From Pseudomonadota bacterium (GTDB lineage: Bacteria > Pseudomonadota > Alphaproteobacteria > Rhizobiales > Rhizobiaceae): a DNA stretch of 54,430 nt. Below, piece by piece: positions 24,626-33,237 of this stretch (within the stretch, counting starts at the first letter, position 1; every line of letters begins with the position of its first letter). The stretch lies in the NCBI GenBank assembly GCA_023435335.1, contig JAEYRU010000048.1, forward strand, positions 1 to 54,430, read 5' to 3'. The notes beneath the pieces were generated by a model. That model saw only the letters and a program-made list of their open reading frames with translations, made no database searches and was not told the DNA's origin. Both the position numbers and the translations under genes were made by a program.

Positions 24626-25654
24626 TCACTGGCCCTTGACGTTGATCGAGCCGTCCTTGATGCCGGCCTCGATCTTCGCGAGTTCGTCCTTCAACTCGGC
24701 CGGAACGGCCGAATCGAGGTCGTGGAAGGGAGCGAGGCCAACACCGCCGCTCTCCAGCGTCCCGACGATCACCCCGCCCTGGAAGGTGCCGTCCTTGGCC
24801 TGCTGGATCGCATCGACCACGGTCGAATCCATGCGCTTCAGCACGGAGGTCAGGAACACGGCCTTGTGCTCCGGATCGGTCTCGTACTGGTCGACGTCCA
24901 CGCCGATGATCTTCAGCTTGTCGGCGCCAAGTTCGGTAGCCAGACGGGCAGAACCCTGGCCGACCGGGCCCGCCACCGGCATGACGATGTCGGCGCCTTC
25001 CTGGTAGAGGTTCTCGGCGAAGGCCCGGCCGTCATCGAGGCTGTCGAAGTTGTTGGTGAAGAGGCCTTCCCGGGACGAGACATCCCAGCCCAGCACCTTC
25101 ACGTCGGTGCCCTTCTGCGCGTTGTAGTAGTTCACACCATGCACGAAGCCGTCCATGAAGATGGTCACCGGCGGAATGTTGATGCCGCCAAACGTTCCGA
25201 CCGTGCCGCTCTTGCTGACGCCAGCGGCGAGATAACCGGCAAGGAACGCCGCCTCGTCGGTCGCGTAGACCTGGCCCAGCACGTTCGGGATGACCGGATC
25301 GTAGGCGTAGTCGACGATCGAGAACTTGGTGTTCGGATTGGCTTCGGCGGCCGTCTTTGTGGCATCGCCGAGCAGGAAGCCCACCGTGATGATGATGTCG
25401 CACTTCTCGCCGATGAAGGAATTGATGTTCGGCACGTAGTCGGTTTCGGCCTTTGACTCGAGAACCTTGCCCTGGATGCCGAGTTCCTTCTGGGCATCCT
25501 GCACGCCTTTCCAGGCGGTCTGGTTGAAGCCCTTGTCGTCGACACCGCCGGTGTCGGTGATCTGGCAGGCCTTGAATTCCTGCGCCATCGCACCCGTGCC
25601 GGCAAGCATTCCGGCTGCGAGGATCGTGGCCGTCAGTAGTTTCGTTACTCTCAT
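24626..25654 (-). CDS. BMP-family nucleoside-binding periplasmic protein
   Basis: 342 aa from the ATG at 25654 with CAGGAGAGAC upstream. The signal peptide (MRVTKLLTATILAAGMLAG, cleavage near AMA-QEF) has no lipobox, as is usual in alphaproteobacteria. The mature protein has the BMP/Med pattern: DTGGVDDKGFNQTAWKG near the start, IITVGFLLGDATKTAA, GADIVMPVAGPVGQG and IGVDVDQYETDPE. The ligand is probably a purine nucleoside or related compound, inferred from family and the NupOPQ-type partners. First gene of the operon. Confidence 0.92.
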   Translation of the reverse strand: MRVTKLLTATILAAGMLAGTGAMAQEFKACQITDTGGVDDKGFNQTAWKGVQDAQKELGIQGKVLESKAETDYVPNINSFIGEKCDIIITVGFLLGDATKTAAEANPNTKFSIVDYAYDPVIPNVLGQVYATDEAAFLAGYLAAGVSKSGTVGTFGGINIPPVTIFMDGFVHGVNYYNAQKGTDVKVLGWDVSSREGLFTNNFDSLDDGRAFAENLYQEGADIVMPVAGPVGQGSARLATELGADKLKIIGVDVDQYETDPEHKAVFLTSVLKRMDSTVVDAIQQAKDGTFQGGVIVGTLESGGVGLAPFHDLDSAVPAELKDELAKIEAGIKDGSINVKGQ

Positions 25655-25829
25655 ATCCGTCTCTCCTGTCCACCCCACGTCCAGGTTCGAAACCGAACAT
25701 CCGCCCATGGGAGCCTGTAATTACGCTATCCCGCTTCTGCCGGATAATCCCTCAAAATGGCTTGGGTCGCTTCCGTGCGTCAAGTTCCGCGATCAAGGCA
25801 GCACACTATCTTGCCGCCGACAAGGGCCT

Positions 25830-25843
25830 TTGACGCAAATCAA
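25830..25843. promoter_or_regulatory. FNR/FixK-type box upstream of bmp operon
   Basis: TTGAC-GCAA-ATCAA is a perfect match to TTGAY-N4-RTCAA. It lies in the 280-base gap between the bmp start and the end of kdgF, centred about 182 bases upstream of the bmp ATG, so a long leader would be needed if it activates bmp. The rest of the gap (25655-25934) shows nothing else I recognise. Confidence 0.5.
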
Positions 25844-25934
25844 AAGAAGCGCAGCGCCTGGCCCCCGGCGGGCCGGCGTGCCGCAGTTGGGGATGAAAAG
25901 TACGAGGTCGTTGCTGCCGCCGCCCGACGCGATG

Positions 25935-26279
25935 CTACGCCTGGTGAAGAAAATCCGACCGCCGCGGCGTGAAGCTGTCGATCAGTCGGCCGGCCTCCAG
26001 CGCCTTCACGCTGTGCACGCTATCCGACGGCACGATGAAGGAATCGCCGGCTGCCAGCATCGCGGTTTCCCCGCCTATCGTTACCTCGAACGCGCCTTCG
26101 GCCACATAGCTCGCCTGCACGTGCGGATGCGAATGCGGTGCGCCCACCCCGCCTTTCTCGAAGGCGAACTCCACCATCATCAATTCGTCGGTGTGGAGCA
26201 GCACCCGGCGGCGGTTTCCGCTGCCGACATCCGTCCACTGGCCCTCGTTCCGCCGCGCGAAGAGCTTCGTCCCGGCCAT
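25935..26279 (-). CDS. kdgF: KdgF-type cupin, unsaturated uronate linearising enzyme
   Basis: 114 aa, GGAGG upstream. A single cupin fold with metal ligands in HSHPHVQ (H49, H51, Q55) and SVHSV (H89), and the acid/arginine pair in LIDSFTPRRSDF (D101, R106/R107). This arrangement matches KdgF, which converts 4,5-unsaturated galacturonate or similar monomers to the linear keto form (DKI). Last gene in the uronate operon, 9 bases after kduD. Context with kduI and kduD makes the assignment stronger than the fold alone would. Confidence 0.85.
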   Translation of the reverse strand: MAGTKLFARRNEGQWTDVGSGNRRRVLLHTDELMMVEFAFEKGGVGAPHSHPHVQASYVAEGAFEVTIGGETAMLAAGDSFIVPSDSVHSVKALEAGRLIDSFTPRRSDFLHQA

Positions 26280-26288
26280 TCTCGCCTC

Positions 26289-27047
26289 CTATCGCGCCAG
26301 CCAGCCGCCATCGACGGGGACGACGGCCCCATGCATGTAGTCCGAGGCCGGTGCAAGCAGGAAGACGGCGGTATCGCCGATATCCTCGGGCCTGCCCCAC
26401 CGACCAGCGGGAATCCGGCCGAGGATCGCGGAGCTTCGATCCGCGTCGGCCCTCAGCGCCTCTGTGTTGTTGGTTTCGATATAGCCGGGCGCGACCGCGT
26501 TCACGTTGATGCGTTTCGCCGCCCACTCGTTGGCGAGCAGCCGCGTGATGCCGAGCACCCCGTGCTTCGATGCGGTATACGAGGCTACGCGTATCCCGCC
26601 CTGGAAGGAGAGCAGCGACGCTACGTTCACGATCTTTCCCGGTCGGTCCGCAGCGACCAGCCGCCTGGCGAACGCCTGACTGAGCTGGAACAGCGTCTTC
26701 AGGTTGACGTCCATGACATCGTCCCAGTCCGCTTCGGTGAAATCGAGCGCGTCGGCGCGGCGGATGATGCCGGCATTGTTGACCAGCCCGTCGAAGGGTC
26801 CGTGATCATCCCACGCCGCCTCGAACATGGCGCGGGCAGCCGCGGCGTCTGCCAGATCGCACCGAACCGGCGTGAACACTGCGCCTTCGGCCTCCACCAG
26901 GCGCGCCGTCTCGTCCATCGCCGAGCGCCCCACCCCGACCACGACGCCGCCGGCGCGCGCGATCGAAACGGCAATTCCCTGGCCGATGCCGGTGTTGGCT
27001 CCGGTGACCACGATGCGGCGTCCGGAGAGGCTGAAGGCCGGGTTCAA
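26289..27047 (-). CDS. kduD: 2-dehydro-3-deoxy-D-gluconate 5-dehydrogenase (SDR)
   Basis: 252 aa classical short-chain dehydrogenase: cofactor motif TGANTGIGQGIA, NNAG in LVNNAGIIRRADA, catalytic Ser in NVASLLSF and YxxxK in YTASKHG. KduD reduces 2,5-diketo-3-deoxygluconate to 2-keto-3-deoxygluconate with NAD(P)H. It overlaps kduI by 4 bases, which is the usual partner and the strongest support. Confidence 0.92.
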   Translation of the reverse strand: MNPAFSLSGRRIVVTGANTGIGQGIAVSIARAGGVVVGVGRSAMDETARLVEAEGAVFTPVRCDLADAAAARAMFEAAWDDHGPFDGLVNNAGIIRRADALDFTEADWDDVMDVNLKTLFQLSQAFARRLVAADRPGKIVNVASLLSFQGGIRVASYTASKHGVLGITRLLANEWAAKRINVNAVAPGYIETNNTEALRADADRSSAILGRIPAGRWGRPEDIGDTAVFLLAPASDYMHGAVVPVDGGWLAR

Positions 27048-27892
27048 AGCATGGTCTCCAGCGGCACCGGATCGACGTCGGTATAGTCGACATTATCGCC
27101 GGCCATCGCCCAGATGAAGCTGTAGCTCGCCGTGCCGCAGCCGGAATGGATCGACCAGGGCGGCGAGATCACCGCCTCCTCGTTGGCCATCACGATATGG
27201 CGCGTCTCCGAAGGCTCACCCATGAAATGGAAGACGCGCGCGCTGTCGGGAAGGTCGAAATAGAGGTACGCCTCCATGCGCCGGTCATGCACATGCGCCG
27301 GCATGGTGTTCCAGACGGAGCCGGCCGCCAGCGTCGTCATGCCGACGACGAGCTGGCAGGTCTTCACCCCTTCCGCGTGGATGAACTGGAAGATCGAGCG
27401 CTCGTTCGAGGTGGCCTGGCTGCCGAGATCGATGCGTTTGGCATCACCAATGCGTATGAGACGGGTCGGGTGCTTCTGGTGCGCGGGTGCGCTGAGCAGA
27501 TAGAATTTGGCCGGAGTCGAGGCATCCTGCGAGGCAAAGGAAACCCGGCTCCCAAGGCCGACATAGAGCATGTCGCGCGTGGCGAGTTCATGCGCATCGC
27601 CGTCGACCTCGATGCGCCCCGCGCCGCCGATATTCACCGCGATCAGCTCGCGCCTGTCGAGGAAGCTCGGGGTGCCGGTCGGCTTGATGGTTTCCAGCCG
27701 CAACGCCTCGCCTGCCGGCGTCGCGCCGCCGACGATCATGCGGTCGTAATGCGTGTAGTTGAGGTTGATCCGGCCACCTTCGAACAGCCCGCCCACGTGG
27801 AAATTGTGCCGCAGTTCATCCGTGGCCATGGAGGCTGCGGCCATCGGGTCGATGGCGTGTCGGATCGAGTAGCGGACCTGGTTTTCAGTCAT
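27044..27892 (-). CDS. kduI: 5-dehydro-4-deoxy-D-glucuronate isomerase
   Basis: 282 aa, the normal length. The opening YSIRHAIDPMAAASMATDEL is typical, and the zinc ligands are visible in PAHVHDRRMEAYLYFDLP (two His and a Glu) and PWSIHSGCGTASYSFIWAM (His). KduI isomerises DKI, derived from pectin or glycosaminoglycan unsaturated uronates, to 2,5-diketo-3-deoxygluconate. It overlaps kduD by 4 bases and follows the GntR regulator by 27 bases. Confidence 0.95.
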   Translation of the reverse strand: MTENQVRYSIRHAIDPMAAASMATDELRHNFHVGGLFEGGRINLNYTHYDRMIVGGATPAGEALRLETIKPTGTPSFLDRRELIAVNIGGAGRIEVDGDAHELATRDMLYVGLGSRVSFASQDASTPAKFYLLSAPAHQKHPTRLIRIGDAKRIDLGSQATSNERSIFQFIHAEGVKTCQLVVGMTTLAAGSVWNTMPAHVHDRRMEAYLYFDLPDSARVFHFMGEPSETRHIVMANEEAVISPPWSIHSGCGTASYSFIWAMAGDNVDYTDVDPVPLETML

Positions 27893-27919
27893 GGTGTCCC
27901 GTCGCGATTCTTGAAGGGT

Positions 27920-28699
27920 TCATGTGGCCGCGCCAGCCTTCACGCGGTCGGCGCGGTATTCGGCCTGTTGATCGTTCAGCCGCGCATAATAACGCTGCTG
28001 GCTCGCGGAGAGGTGCCGACGCATCGCCTGACGCGCCGCCTCTGGATCTCCTTTGGAGATGGCCTGCATGATCGAAAGGTGCTCCTCCTGGAGCCCCTCC
28101 TGGTAGTCCCTCGACAGCACGCTGTCAGTGCCCCAGGGCGAAGTGATGTCGCAGGGGATGGCACGCAGGCCGAGCGCGTCCAACACCTCCACATAGAATG
28201 GGTTGTTGGTGGCCGCCGCGATCGCCCTGTGAAACTCGAAATCCTTGCGGCCGGTCGCCTCGCCCTGCCTGAGCAGCCGGTCGAATTCGAAGAACGCCTC
28301 GTGGATCGCCGCGTCCTGGGCGGCGCTGCGGCGCAGCGCGGCAAGGCCCGCGCTTTCGATCTCCAGGCCCATGCGCACTTCGATTACATTCAGAGCGTGG
28401 CTGATCTTGTTCCCAATCTCCAGGCCGATAGAGCTGAACGCCGTCGCGGGCCTGTCGCGTACGAAAACGCCGGCGCCCTGGCGCGTCTCCACCAACCCGT
28501 CCGCCGCTAGCGTCGCTATGGCCTCCCGCACGACGGTCCTGCTCACCCCAAAAGTCTCGGTGAGCTGCCCCTCGGTCGGCAGCTTGTTCCCGGGCTGGAA
28601 GTCGCCGGACAGAATCTGGGAGCGCATGGTCGCGACAACGCGCTCCGAAAGCTTCGGGCGGCGCTCGCTCCTGGGGTCGGCGGACAACTCCGCGGCCAT
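27920..28699 (-). CDS. GntR-family (FadR subfamily) regulator of uronate genes
   Basis: 259 aa, GGAGACC upstream. The winged-helix domain (about residues 15-82: KLSERVVATMRSQILSGDF, LPTEGQLTETFGVSRTVVREA, VETRQGAGVFV) is followed by an all-helical FCD ligand domain with metal-binding type residues (EFHRAI, and HLSIMQAI). Position inside the uronate operon between TRAP and kdu genes suggests it is the local repressor, responding to a uronate or pathway intermediate, like UxuR/ExuR/KdgR-type regulators. The candidate operator is the dyad between uxaC and uxuB. Confidence 0.9.
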   Translation of the reverse strand: MAAELSADPRSERRPKLSERVVATMRSQILSGDFQPGNKLPTEGQLTETFGVSRTVVREAIATLAADGLVETRQGAGVFVRDRPATAFSSIGLEIGNKISHALNVIEVRMGLEIESAGLAALRRSAAQDAAIHEAFFEFDRLLRQGEATGRKDFEFHRAIAAATNNPFYVEVLDALGLRAIPCDITSPWGTDSVLSRDYQEGLQEEHLSIMQAISKGDPEAARQAMRRHLSASQQRYYARLNDQQAEYRADRVKAGAAT

Positions 28700-28708
28700 G
28701 TCGGTCTC

Positions 28709-29989
28709 CTATCGGAATGCGTTGGGGAGCCAGAGGGACAGCGCAGGCACATACGTCACCAGCCCGAGCACCACCAGACCGGCGAGATAGAACGGCCAGA
28801 TCGAGCGCATCGCCTGCCATACGCTTATCCTGCCGACCGCGCAGGCGACGAACTGCACCGCACCTACCGGAGGGGTGCACAGTCCGATGCCGAGATTGAG
28901 GATCAGGATGACGCCGAAGTGCACCGGATCAATCCCGTAATGCACGGCGACGGGCAGGAAGATCGGCGTGGTGATGATGATCGTCGGGCCCATGTCCATG
29001 AAGGTGCCCAGCAACAGCAGCAGCACGTTGATGAGCAGCAGGATGAGCAGCGGATTCTGCGAGATCGTGCCCAGCCAATCGACCAGTTGGGCGGGAATGC
29101 GAAGGTAGGCCATAAGCCAGGCGAATGACGCGGCGGTCCCGATGATCAGCAGCACCATGGCCGTGGTACGCACCGCCCCGAGCGTTGCGTGGACGAAGTT
29201 GGTCCATCCCATCGACCGGTAGACAAAAATCGTTACCAGCAGCGCGTAGACGACGGCTATGCAGGAGCTCTCCGTCGCGGTGAACACGCCCGAACGCACC
29301 CCGCCGAAGATGATGCCGATAAGCATGAGGCCGGGCAGCGAGTTCAGCAGGAACCACCCTGCCCGCGCAAAGCCCTGGAACCGCTCGGTCGGATAACCGC
29401 GGTAACGGGCGACGAAATACGCCGTTACCATCAGCGCGCCGGCGAGCATCAGCCCCGGAATGATCCCCGCCGTGAAAAGGTCTGCGATCGATATCTTGCC
29501 GCCCGCCGAGATGGAATAGATGATCATGTTGTGCGAGGGGGGCAAGAGCAGCGCGATCAGCGCCGCCATCGAGGTGACGTTGACGGCGTAATCGACGCCG
29601 TATCCGCGCGCCTTCATCTGCGGGATCATCAGCCCGCCGACCGCCGCTGCTTCAGCCACCGCCGACCCCGAGATGCCACCGAACAGTGTCGAGGCCGCGA
29701 TGTTCACCTGGCCGAGGCCGCCGCGCAGATGACCGACCAGCGAGCCGGCGAAATTGACGATCCGCTGGGCTATGCCGCCGCGCACCATCAGGTCGCCGGC
29801 ATAGATGAAGAAGGGAATGGCAAGCAGCGTGAACACGCTCATCCCGGAGTTCATCTGCTGGAAGACGACGAGCGGCGGCAGGCCCATGTACAGGATCGTG
29901 GCGAAGCTCGCGACGCCAAGGCAGAACGCGATCGGCGTGCCTATCAGGAGCAGTGAAGCGAAGGTGCCGAAAAGTATCCAAGTCGCCAA
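28709..29989 (-). CDS. TRAP transporter large permease (DctM), uronate operon
   Basis: 426 aa from a TTG at 29989, 2 bases past the DctQ stop; AAGGAGGT ends 6 bases before it, and the product then has standard DctM length. The frame is open far upstream, but that part overlaps dctQ and is not protein-like. The sequence has the many helices of DctM, with PFFIYAGDLMVRGGIAQRIV, GGISGSAVAEAAAVGG and GMNIF-type segments replaced by LGIGLCTPPVGAVQFVACAV near the end. It energises uptake with the sodium gradient together with DctQ and the binding protein. Confidence 0.92.
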   Translation of the reverse strand: MATWILFGTFASLLLIGTPIAFCLGVASFATILYMGLPPLVVFQQMNSGMSVFTLLAIPFFIYAGDLMVRGGIAQRIVNFAGSLVGHLRGGLGQVNIAASTLFGGISGSAVAEAAAVGGLMIPQMKARGYGVDYAVNVTSMAALIALLLPPSHNMIIYSISAGGKISIADLFTAGIIPGLMLAGALMVTAYFVARYRGYPTERFQGFARAGWFLLNSLPGLMLIGIIFGGVRSGVFTATESSCIAVVYALLVTIFVYRSMGWTNFVHATLGAVRTTAMVLLIIGTAASFAWLMAYLRIPAQLVDWLGTISQNPLLILLLINVLLLLLGTFMDMGPTIIITTPIFLPVAVHYGIDPVHFGVILILNLGIGLCTPPVGAVQFVACAVGRISVWQAMRSIWPFYLAGLVVLGLVTYVPALSLWLPNAFR

Positions 29990-29991
29990 CT

Positions 29992-30579
29992 TCAGACCTC
30001 CTTCACCAGATCGACTTCGGGCTTGAGGTCGTCGTGCAGTTCCGGATCCACGTCGTAACCCATTATGCGCAGCACGAAACGCTCGATCGAGAACAGGGCG
30101 ATCAGAAGCCCGCCGCCCACCAGCGGCAGGTAGCGTATTCCCTCCGGGATGCCGAGCGCGGGCAGGCGGGCAGGCCACTGCAACTGCACCAGTTGCAAAC
30201 CGTAGTAGATCATCCCGACCGAGAAGCCGAAGACGACGACGTCGGATATGGCGCGCAGGTATTTCTTGCCGCCCGCCGGCAGTACGTAGAGGAGCACATC
30301 GAAGCCCAGGTGGTAGTTCTCCCGGACGCCGACGGCGGCCCCGAGGAATATGAACCAGCTCATCAGCATGACCGCCGTGATCTCGGTCCAGGTATTCGTC
30401 CAGTTGAGGACGTAGCGCACGAAGACCTGCCACGAGACGATGACGGTCATGGCCACCAGCCCGATCGCGGCGAGGTAGAGCGCCAGGTCACAGAGGGCCG
30501 AAAGGGCGCGGGCGACCGTGTTTCGCCGCGGCCTCTCCGCCAGGTCGCGCGCTTCGCCTATGCTTGGTGCTTCCGGCAC
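29992..30579 (-). CDS. TRAP transporter small permease (DctQ), uronate operon
   Basis: 195 aa from a GTG at 30579 preceded by GGGGGAAG. Four membrane helices with the DctQ pattern ...VISWQVFVRYVLNWTNTWTEIT...; the C-terminal tail is acidic and ends in VDLVKEV. It lies between the binding protein (61-base gap with a hairpin) and DctM. Confidence 0.9.
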   Translation of the reverse strand: MPEAPSIGEARDLAERPRRNTVARALSALCDLALYLAAIGLVAMTVIVSWQVFVRYVLNWTNTWTEITAVMLMSWFIFLGAAVGVRENYHLGFDVLLYVLPAGGKKYLRAISDVVVFGFSVGMIYYGLQLVQLQWPARLPALGIPEGIRYLPLVGGGLLIALFSIERFVLRIMGYDVDPELHDDLKPEVDLVKEV

Positions 30580-30601
30580 GTGCTTCCCCCGCGTCAGAGC
30601 G

Positions 30602-30633
30602 AGGCCGGGACGGGCCGAAGCCCCTCCCGGCCT
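30602..30633 (-). terminator. Intercistronic hairpin between dctP and dctQ
   Basis: GGCCGGGA (30603-30610) pairs with TCCCGGCC (30625-30632) and an inner GGGC/GCCC pair surrounds a CGAA loop, giving a long GC-rich stem. There is no U-tract. It probably stabilises the upstream dctP message or lowers read-through into the permease genes, like the hairpin after bmp. Confidence 0.65.
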
Positions 30634-30640
30634 GCTGTTG

Positions 30641-31618
30641 TTACTGCGTGTCCTGGATACGCTTCACCAGATCCTGAAGCTTGGGATCGGTGACGTGCTT
30701 GTCATAAACCGGCTTCATCGCGTCGATGAAGGGTTGCTTGTCGGGGGTCGTGATCTGCGAGCCGCCGGCCTCGACGATCTCGCGCGACTTCTCGACCTGC
30801 GCGTCCCACAGTTCCCACTGCTTCTTCACGCTATCCTTGGCGGCCTGCTTGAAGATCGCCTGATCCTCGGCGCTCAGCTTGTCCCACGACACCTTCGACA
30901 TGACGAAGACTTCCGGCACGATCAGGTGCTCGTCGAGGGAGTAGTGCTTGGCTACCTCGGCGTGCTTGGCGGTGTCGTAGCTGGGGAAGTTGTTCTCGGC
31001 GCCGTCGATGACGCCCGTCTCGAGGCCCGAATAGACTTCGCCGTAAGGCATCGGGGTCGCGGAGGCGCCCAGGGCGGCCACCATGTCCACGAAGATGTCC
31101 GACTGCATGACGCGGAACTTCATGCCCTTGAGGTCGTCGGCAGATTCGATCGGCTTCTTCGTGTTGTAGAAGGAACGCGCGCCACCGTCGTAGAAGGCCA
31201 AGCCGATCACGCCATGCGGCTCGAATGCCGCAAGGATTTCCTCGCCGATCGGTCCGGTCATGACGTTGCGGGCATGCTCGACCGAACGGAAGATGTAGGG
31301 CAGCGACGGAACCGTCGTCTCCGGGATCAGGCCGTTCCAGGGGCCGAGCGAGACGCGATTGAGGTCGATAACGCCGGCGCGCACCTGCTCGATCGTATCG
31401 GCTTCCTGGCCGAGCTGCGCCGAGTGATACACCTCCACCGAATAGCGGCCGTTCGTCCGCTCCTTGATCAGTTCGCCGAAATGCTTGACCGCCTCCACGG
31501 TCGGATACCCATCGGGATGGGTGTCGGAGGAGCGCAGAACCGTCTGGGCGCTGGCCGCTCCGGCCATCAGTGATGCCGCTACCGTGGCGGCGGCGGCAAG
31601 TCTCGAAATGTGCAGCAT
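30641..31618 (-). CDS. TRAP transporter substrate-binding protein (DctP), probable hexuronate binder
   Basis: 325 aa from the ATG at 31618, which has GGGAGGAAACC upstream and opens a signal peptide (MLHISRLAAAATVAASLMAG, cleavage near ASA-QTV). DctP features: VLRSSDTHPDGYPTVEAVKHF, IDLNRVSLGPWNGLIPET, LKGMKFRVMQSDIFVDM with the conserved arginine, and GVIDGAENNFPSY. Its position between uxaC and the kdu/uxu genes suggests glucuronate, galacturonate or unsaturated uronates as ligands; TRAP proteins binding hexuronates are known. Confidence 0.92.
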   Translation of the reverse strand: MLHISRLAAAATVAASLMAGAASAQTVLRSSDTHPDGYPTVEAVKHFGELIKERTNGRYSVEVYHSAQLGQEADTIEQVRAGVIDLNRVSLGPWNGLIPETTVPSLPYIFRSVEHARNVMTGPIGEEILAAFEPHGVIGLAFYDGGARSFYNTKKPIESADDLKGMKFRVMQSDIFVDMVAALGASATPMPYGEVYSGLETGVIDGAENNFPSYDTAKHAEVAKHYSLDEHLIVPEVFVMSKVSWDKLSAEDQAIFKQAAKDSVKKQWELWDAQVEKSREIVEAGGSQITTPDKQPFIDAMKPVYDKHVTDPKLQDLVKRIQDTQ

Positions 31619-31652
31619 GGTTTCCTCCCGTTTGCACGCGGGCTTTCGCCCA

Positions 31653-33068
31653 TCAAAGCCGATACGCCTTTTTGGCAAGCGTATAGGCAAGCTCTGTGGC
31701 CAGTTCGAACGCCTCGTCCTCCCTGAGCCTGTGTTCCGCGACGAGGCGCGCCAGGAAAGCGCAGTCGACACGTCGCGCGATATCGTGACGCGCGGGGATT
31801 GAGGGAAAGGCCCGCGTATCGTCGTTGAAACCCACCGTGTTGTAGAAGCCCGCGGTCTCTGTGGTGAGTTCGCGGAACCGGCGCATTCCCTCCGGGCTGT
31901 CGTGGAACCACCAGGCAGGTCCCAGCCGCAGTGCGGGATAGACGCCGGCCAGCGGCGCGAGTTCGCGCGAATAGGTGCTTTCGTCGAGCGTGAAAGCGAC
32001 GATGGTAAGGTTGCGCTCCAGCCCGACTGCGTCCAGCAATGGCTTGAGCGCGGTCACATAATCGGTCCGGGTCGGGATGTCGAAGCCCATGTCTCGGCCG
32101 AAGGCGGACATGATGGCAGGGGAATGGTTACGCCGGGATCCGGGGTGGATCTGCAACACCAGCCCGTCGTCGAGGCTCATCTTTGCCATCTCGGTCAGCA
32201 TCTGCCCGCGGAAGCGGTTGCGCTCGCCCGCATCCGCCTTTCCGGCGCGGACGCGGTCGAACAGCGCTGCTGCCTCGGCGCCAGTCAGGTTCTCGGTCAC
32301 GGCGGTGGGGTGGCCATGATCGGACGAGGTTGCCCCGAAGCCCTTGAAGTAAGCGCGGCGTTTGCGGTGCGCCGCGAGGTAACCTTGCCAGGTGACGGTA
32401 TCCTCCCCCGTCATCTCGCCGAGCTTGTCGAGATTATTGGAAAAACCTTCGAAATCCGGGTCGACTACCGCGTCCGGCCGGTAGGCGGTGACCACCCTCC
32501 CCTGCCAACCGCTTTCGCGGATCATCTTGTGCCACTTGAGATCATCCAGCGCACCTTCGGTCGTGGCGATCGCCTCGATATTGAAGCGCTCGAACAGCGC
32601 GCGGGGCCGGTAGGCGGGTTCCCCCAGCTTGCCGGCGATCGCATCATAGGTGGCCTCGGCCGTGGCAGCAGTCAGGGGCTCATCGACACCAAAGACCGAC
32701 GCCAGGACATAGTCCATCCATAGCCGCGTCGGAGTGCCGCGAAACAGCCGGTAATTCTCCGCAAAGCGCTGCCATATCCTGCGGCCGTCTGCCTCCACGG
32801 CCCCGCCGTCCAGTCGCCTGACGCCGAGATCCTCGAGCCTCACGCCCTGGCTGAACAGCATGCGGAAGATGTAGTGGTCGGGTACGATCAGCAGTTGCGC
32901 CGGATCGGGGAACGGTTCGTTCAGCGCATACCAGCGCGGATCGGTGTGCCCGTGGGGGCTGATGATAGGCAGATGGGCTACGGTTTCGTAGAGTGCGCGC
33001 GCGAGGCCACGGGCGTCCGGCTCAGCTGGAAACAACACGTCCCGGTCGACAAGTGAACGCAGACCCAA
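31653..33068 (-). CDS. uxaC: Glucuronate isomerase
   Basis: 471 aa from a TTG at 33068 that follows GGGAGGAG at 7-base spacing; an upstream ATG at 33098 overlaps that ribosome site and is less likely. The enzyme shows the family signatures LPIISPHGHTDPRWYALN at the start, RLWMDYVLASVFGV, LQIHPGSRRNHS and RREDEAFELA-type C-terminus. UxaC converts D-glucuronate to D-fructuronate (and galacturonate to tagaturonate). First gene of the minus-strand uronate operon, divergent from uxuB. Confidence 0.93.
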   Translation of the reverse strand: MGLRSLVDRDVLFPAEPDARGLARALYETVAHLPIISPHGHTDPRWYALNEPFPDPAQLLIVPDHYIFRMLFSQGVRLEDLGVRRLDGGAVEADGRRIWQRFAENYRLFRGTPTRLWMDYVLASVFGVDEPLTAATAEATYDAIAGKLGEPAYRPRALFERFNIEAIATTEGALDDLKWHKMIRESGWQGRVVTAYRPDAVVDPDFEGFSNNLDKLGEMTGEDTVTWQGYLAAHRKRRAYFKGFGATSSDHGHPTAVTENLTGAEAAALFDRVRAGKADAGERNRFRGQMLTEMAKMSLDDGLVLQIHPGSRRNHSPAIMSAFGRDMGFDIPTRTDYVTALKPLLDAVGLERNLTIVAFTLDESTYSRELAPLAGVYPALRLGPAWWFHDSPEGMRRFRELTTETAGFYNTVGFNDDTRAFPSIPARHDIARRVDCAFLARLVAEHRLREDEAFELATELAYTLAKKAYRL

Positions 33069-33127
33069 CGAAACGCTCCTCCCACGGCAAGGGCTCAATG
33101 GCTATGGGCGTGGCCCTCTAATGTCAA

Positions 33128-33152
33128 CATACAAAAACTTCTCAGTTGTATG
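33128..33152. promoter_or_regulatory. Dyad operator candidate between uxaC and uxuB operons
   Basis: CATACAA (33128-33134) and its reverse complement TTGTATG (33146-33152) are separated by 11 bases in the AT-rich part of the divergent uxaC-uxuB gap. It is about 60 bases upstream of uxaC and 86 bases upstream of uxuB, a good place for the local GntR-family regulator to control both arms. Binding is inferred only. Confidence 0.55.
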
Positions 33153-33237
33153 ATGAATTGGATTGCCCCCTTAAGAGTGTGCGTTGTAGTGGATATCGCG
33201 TCGGAGCCAGCGTCTGCGGGCCAGGAGGAGAAGCAAT

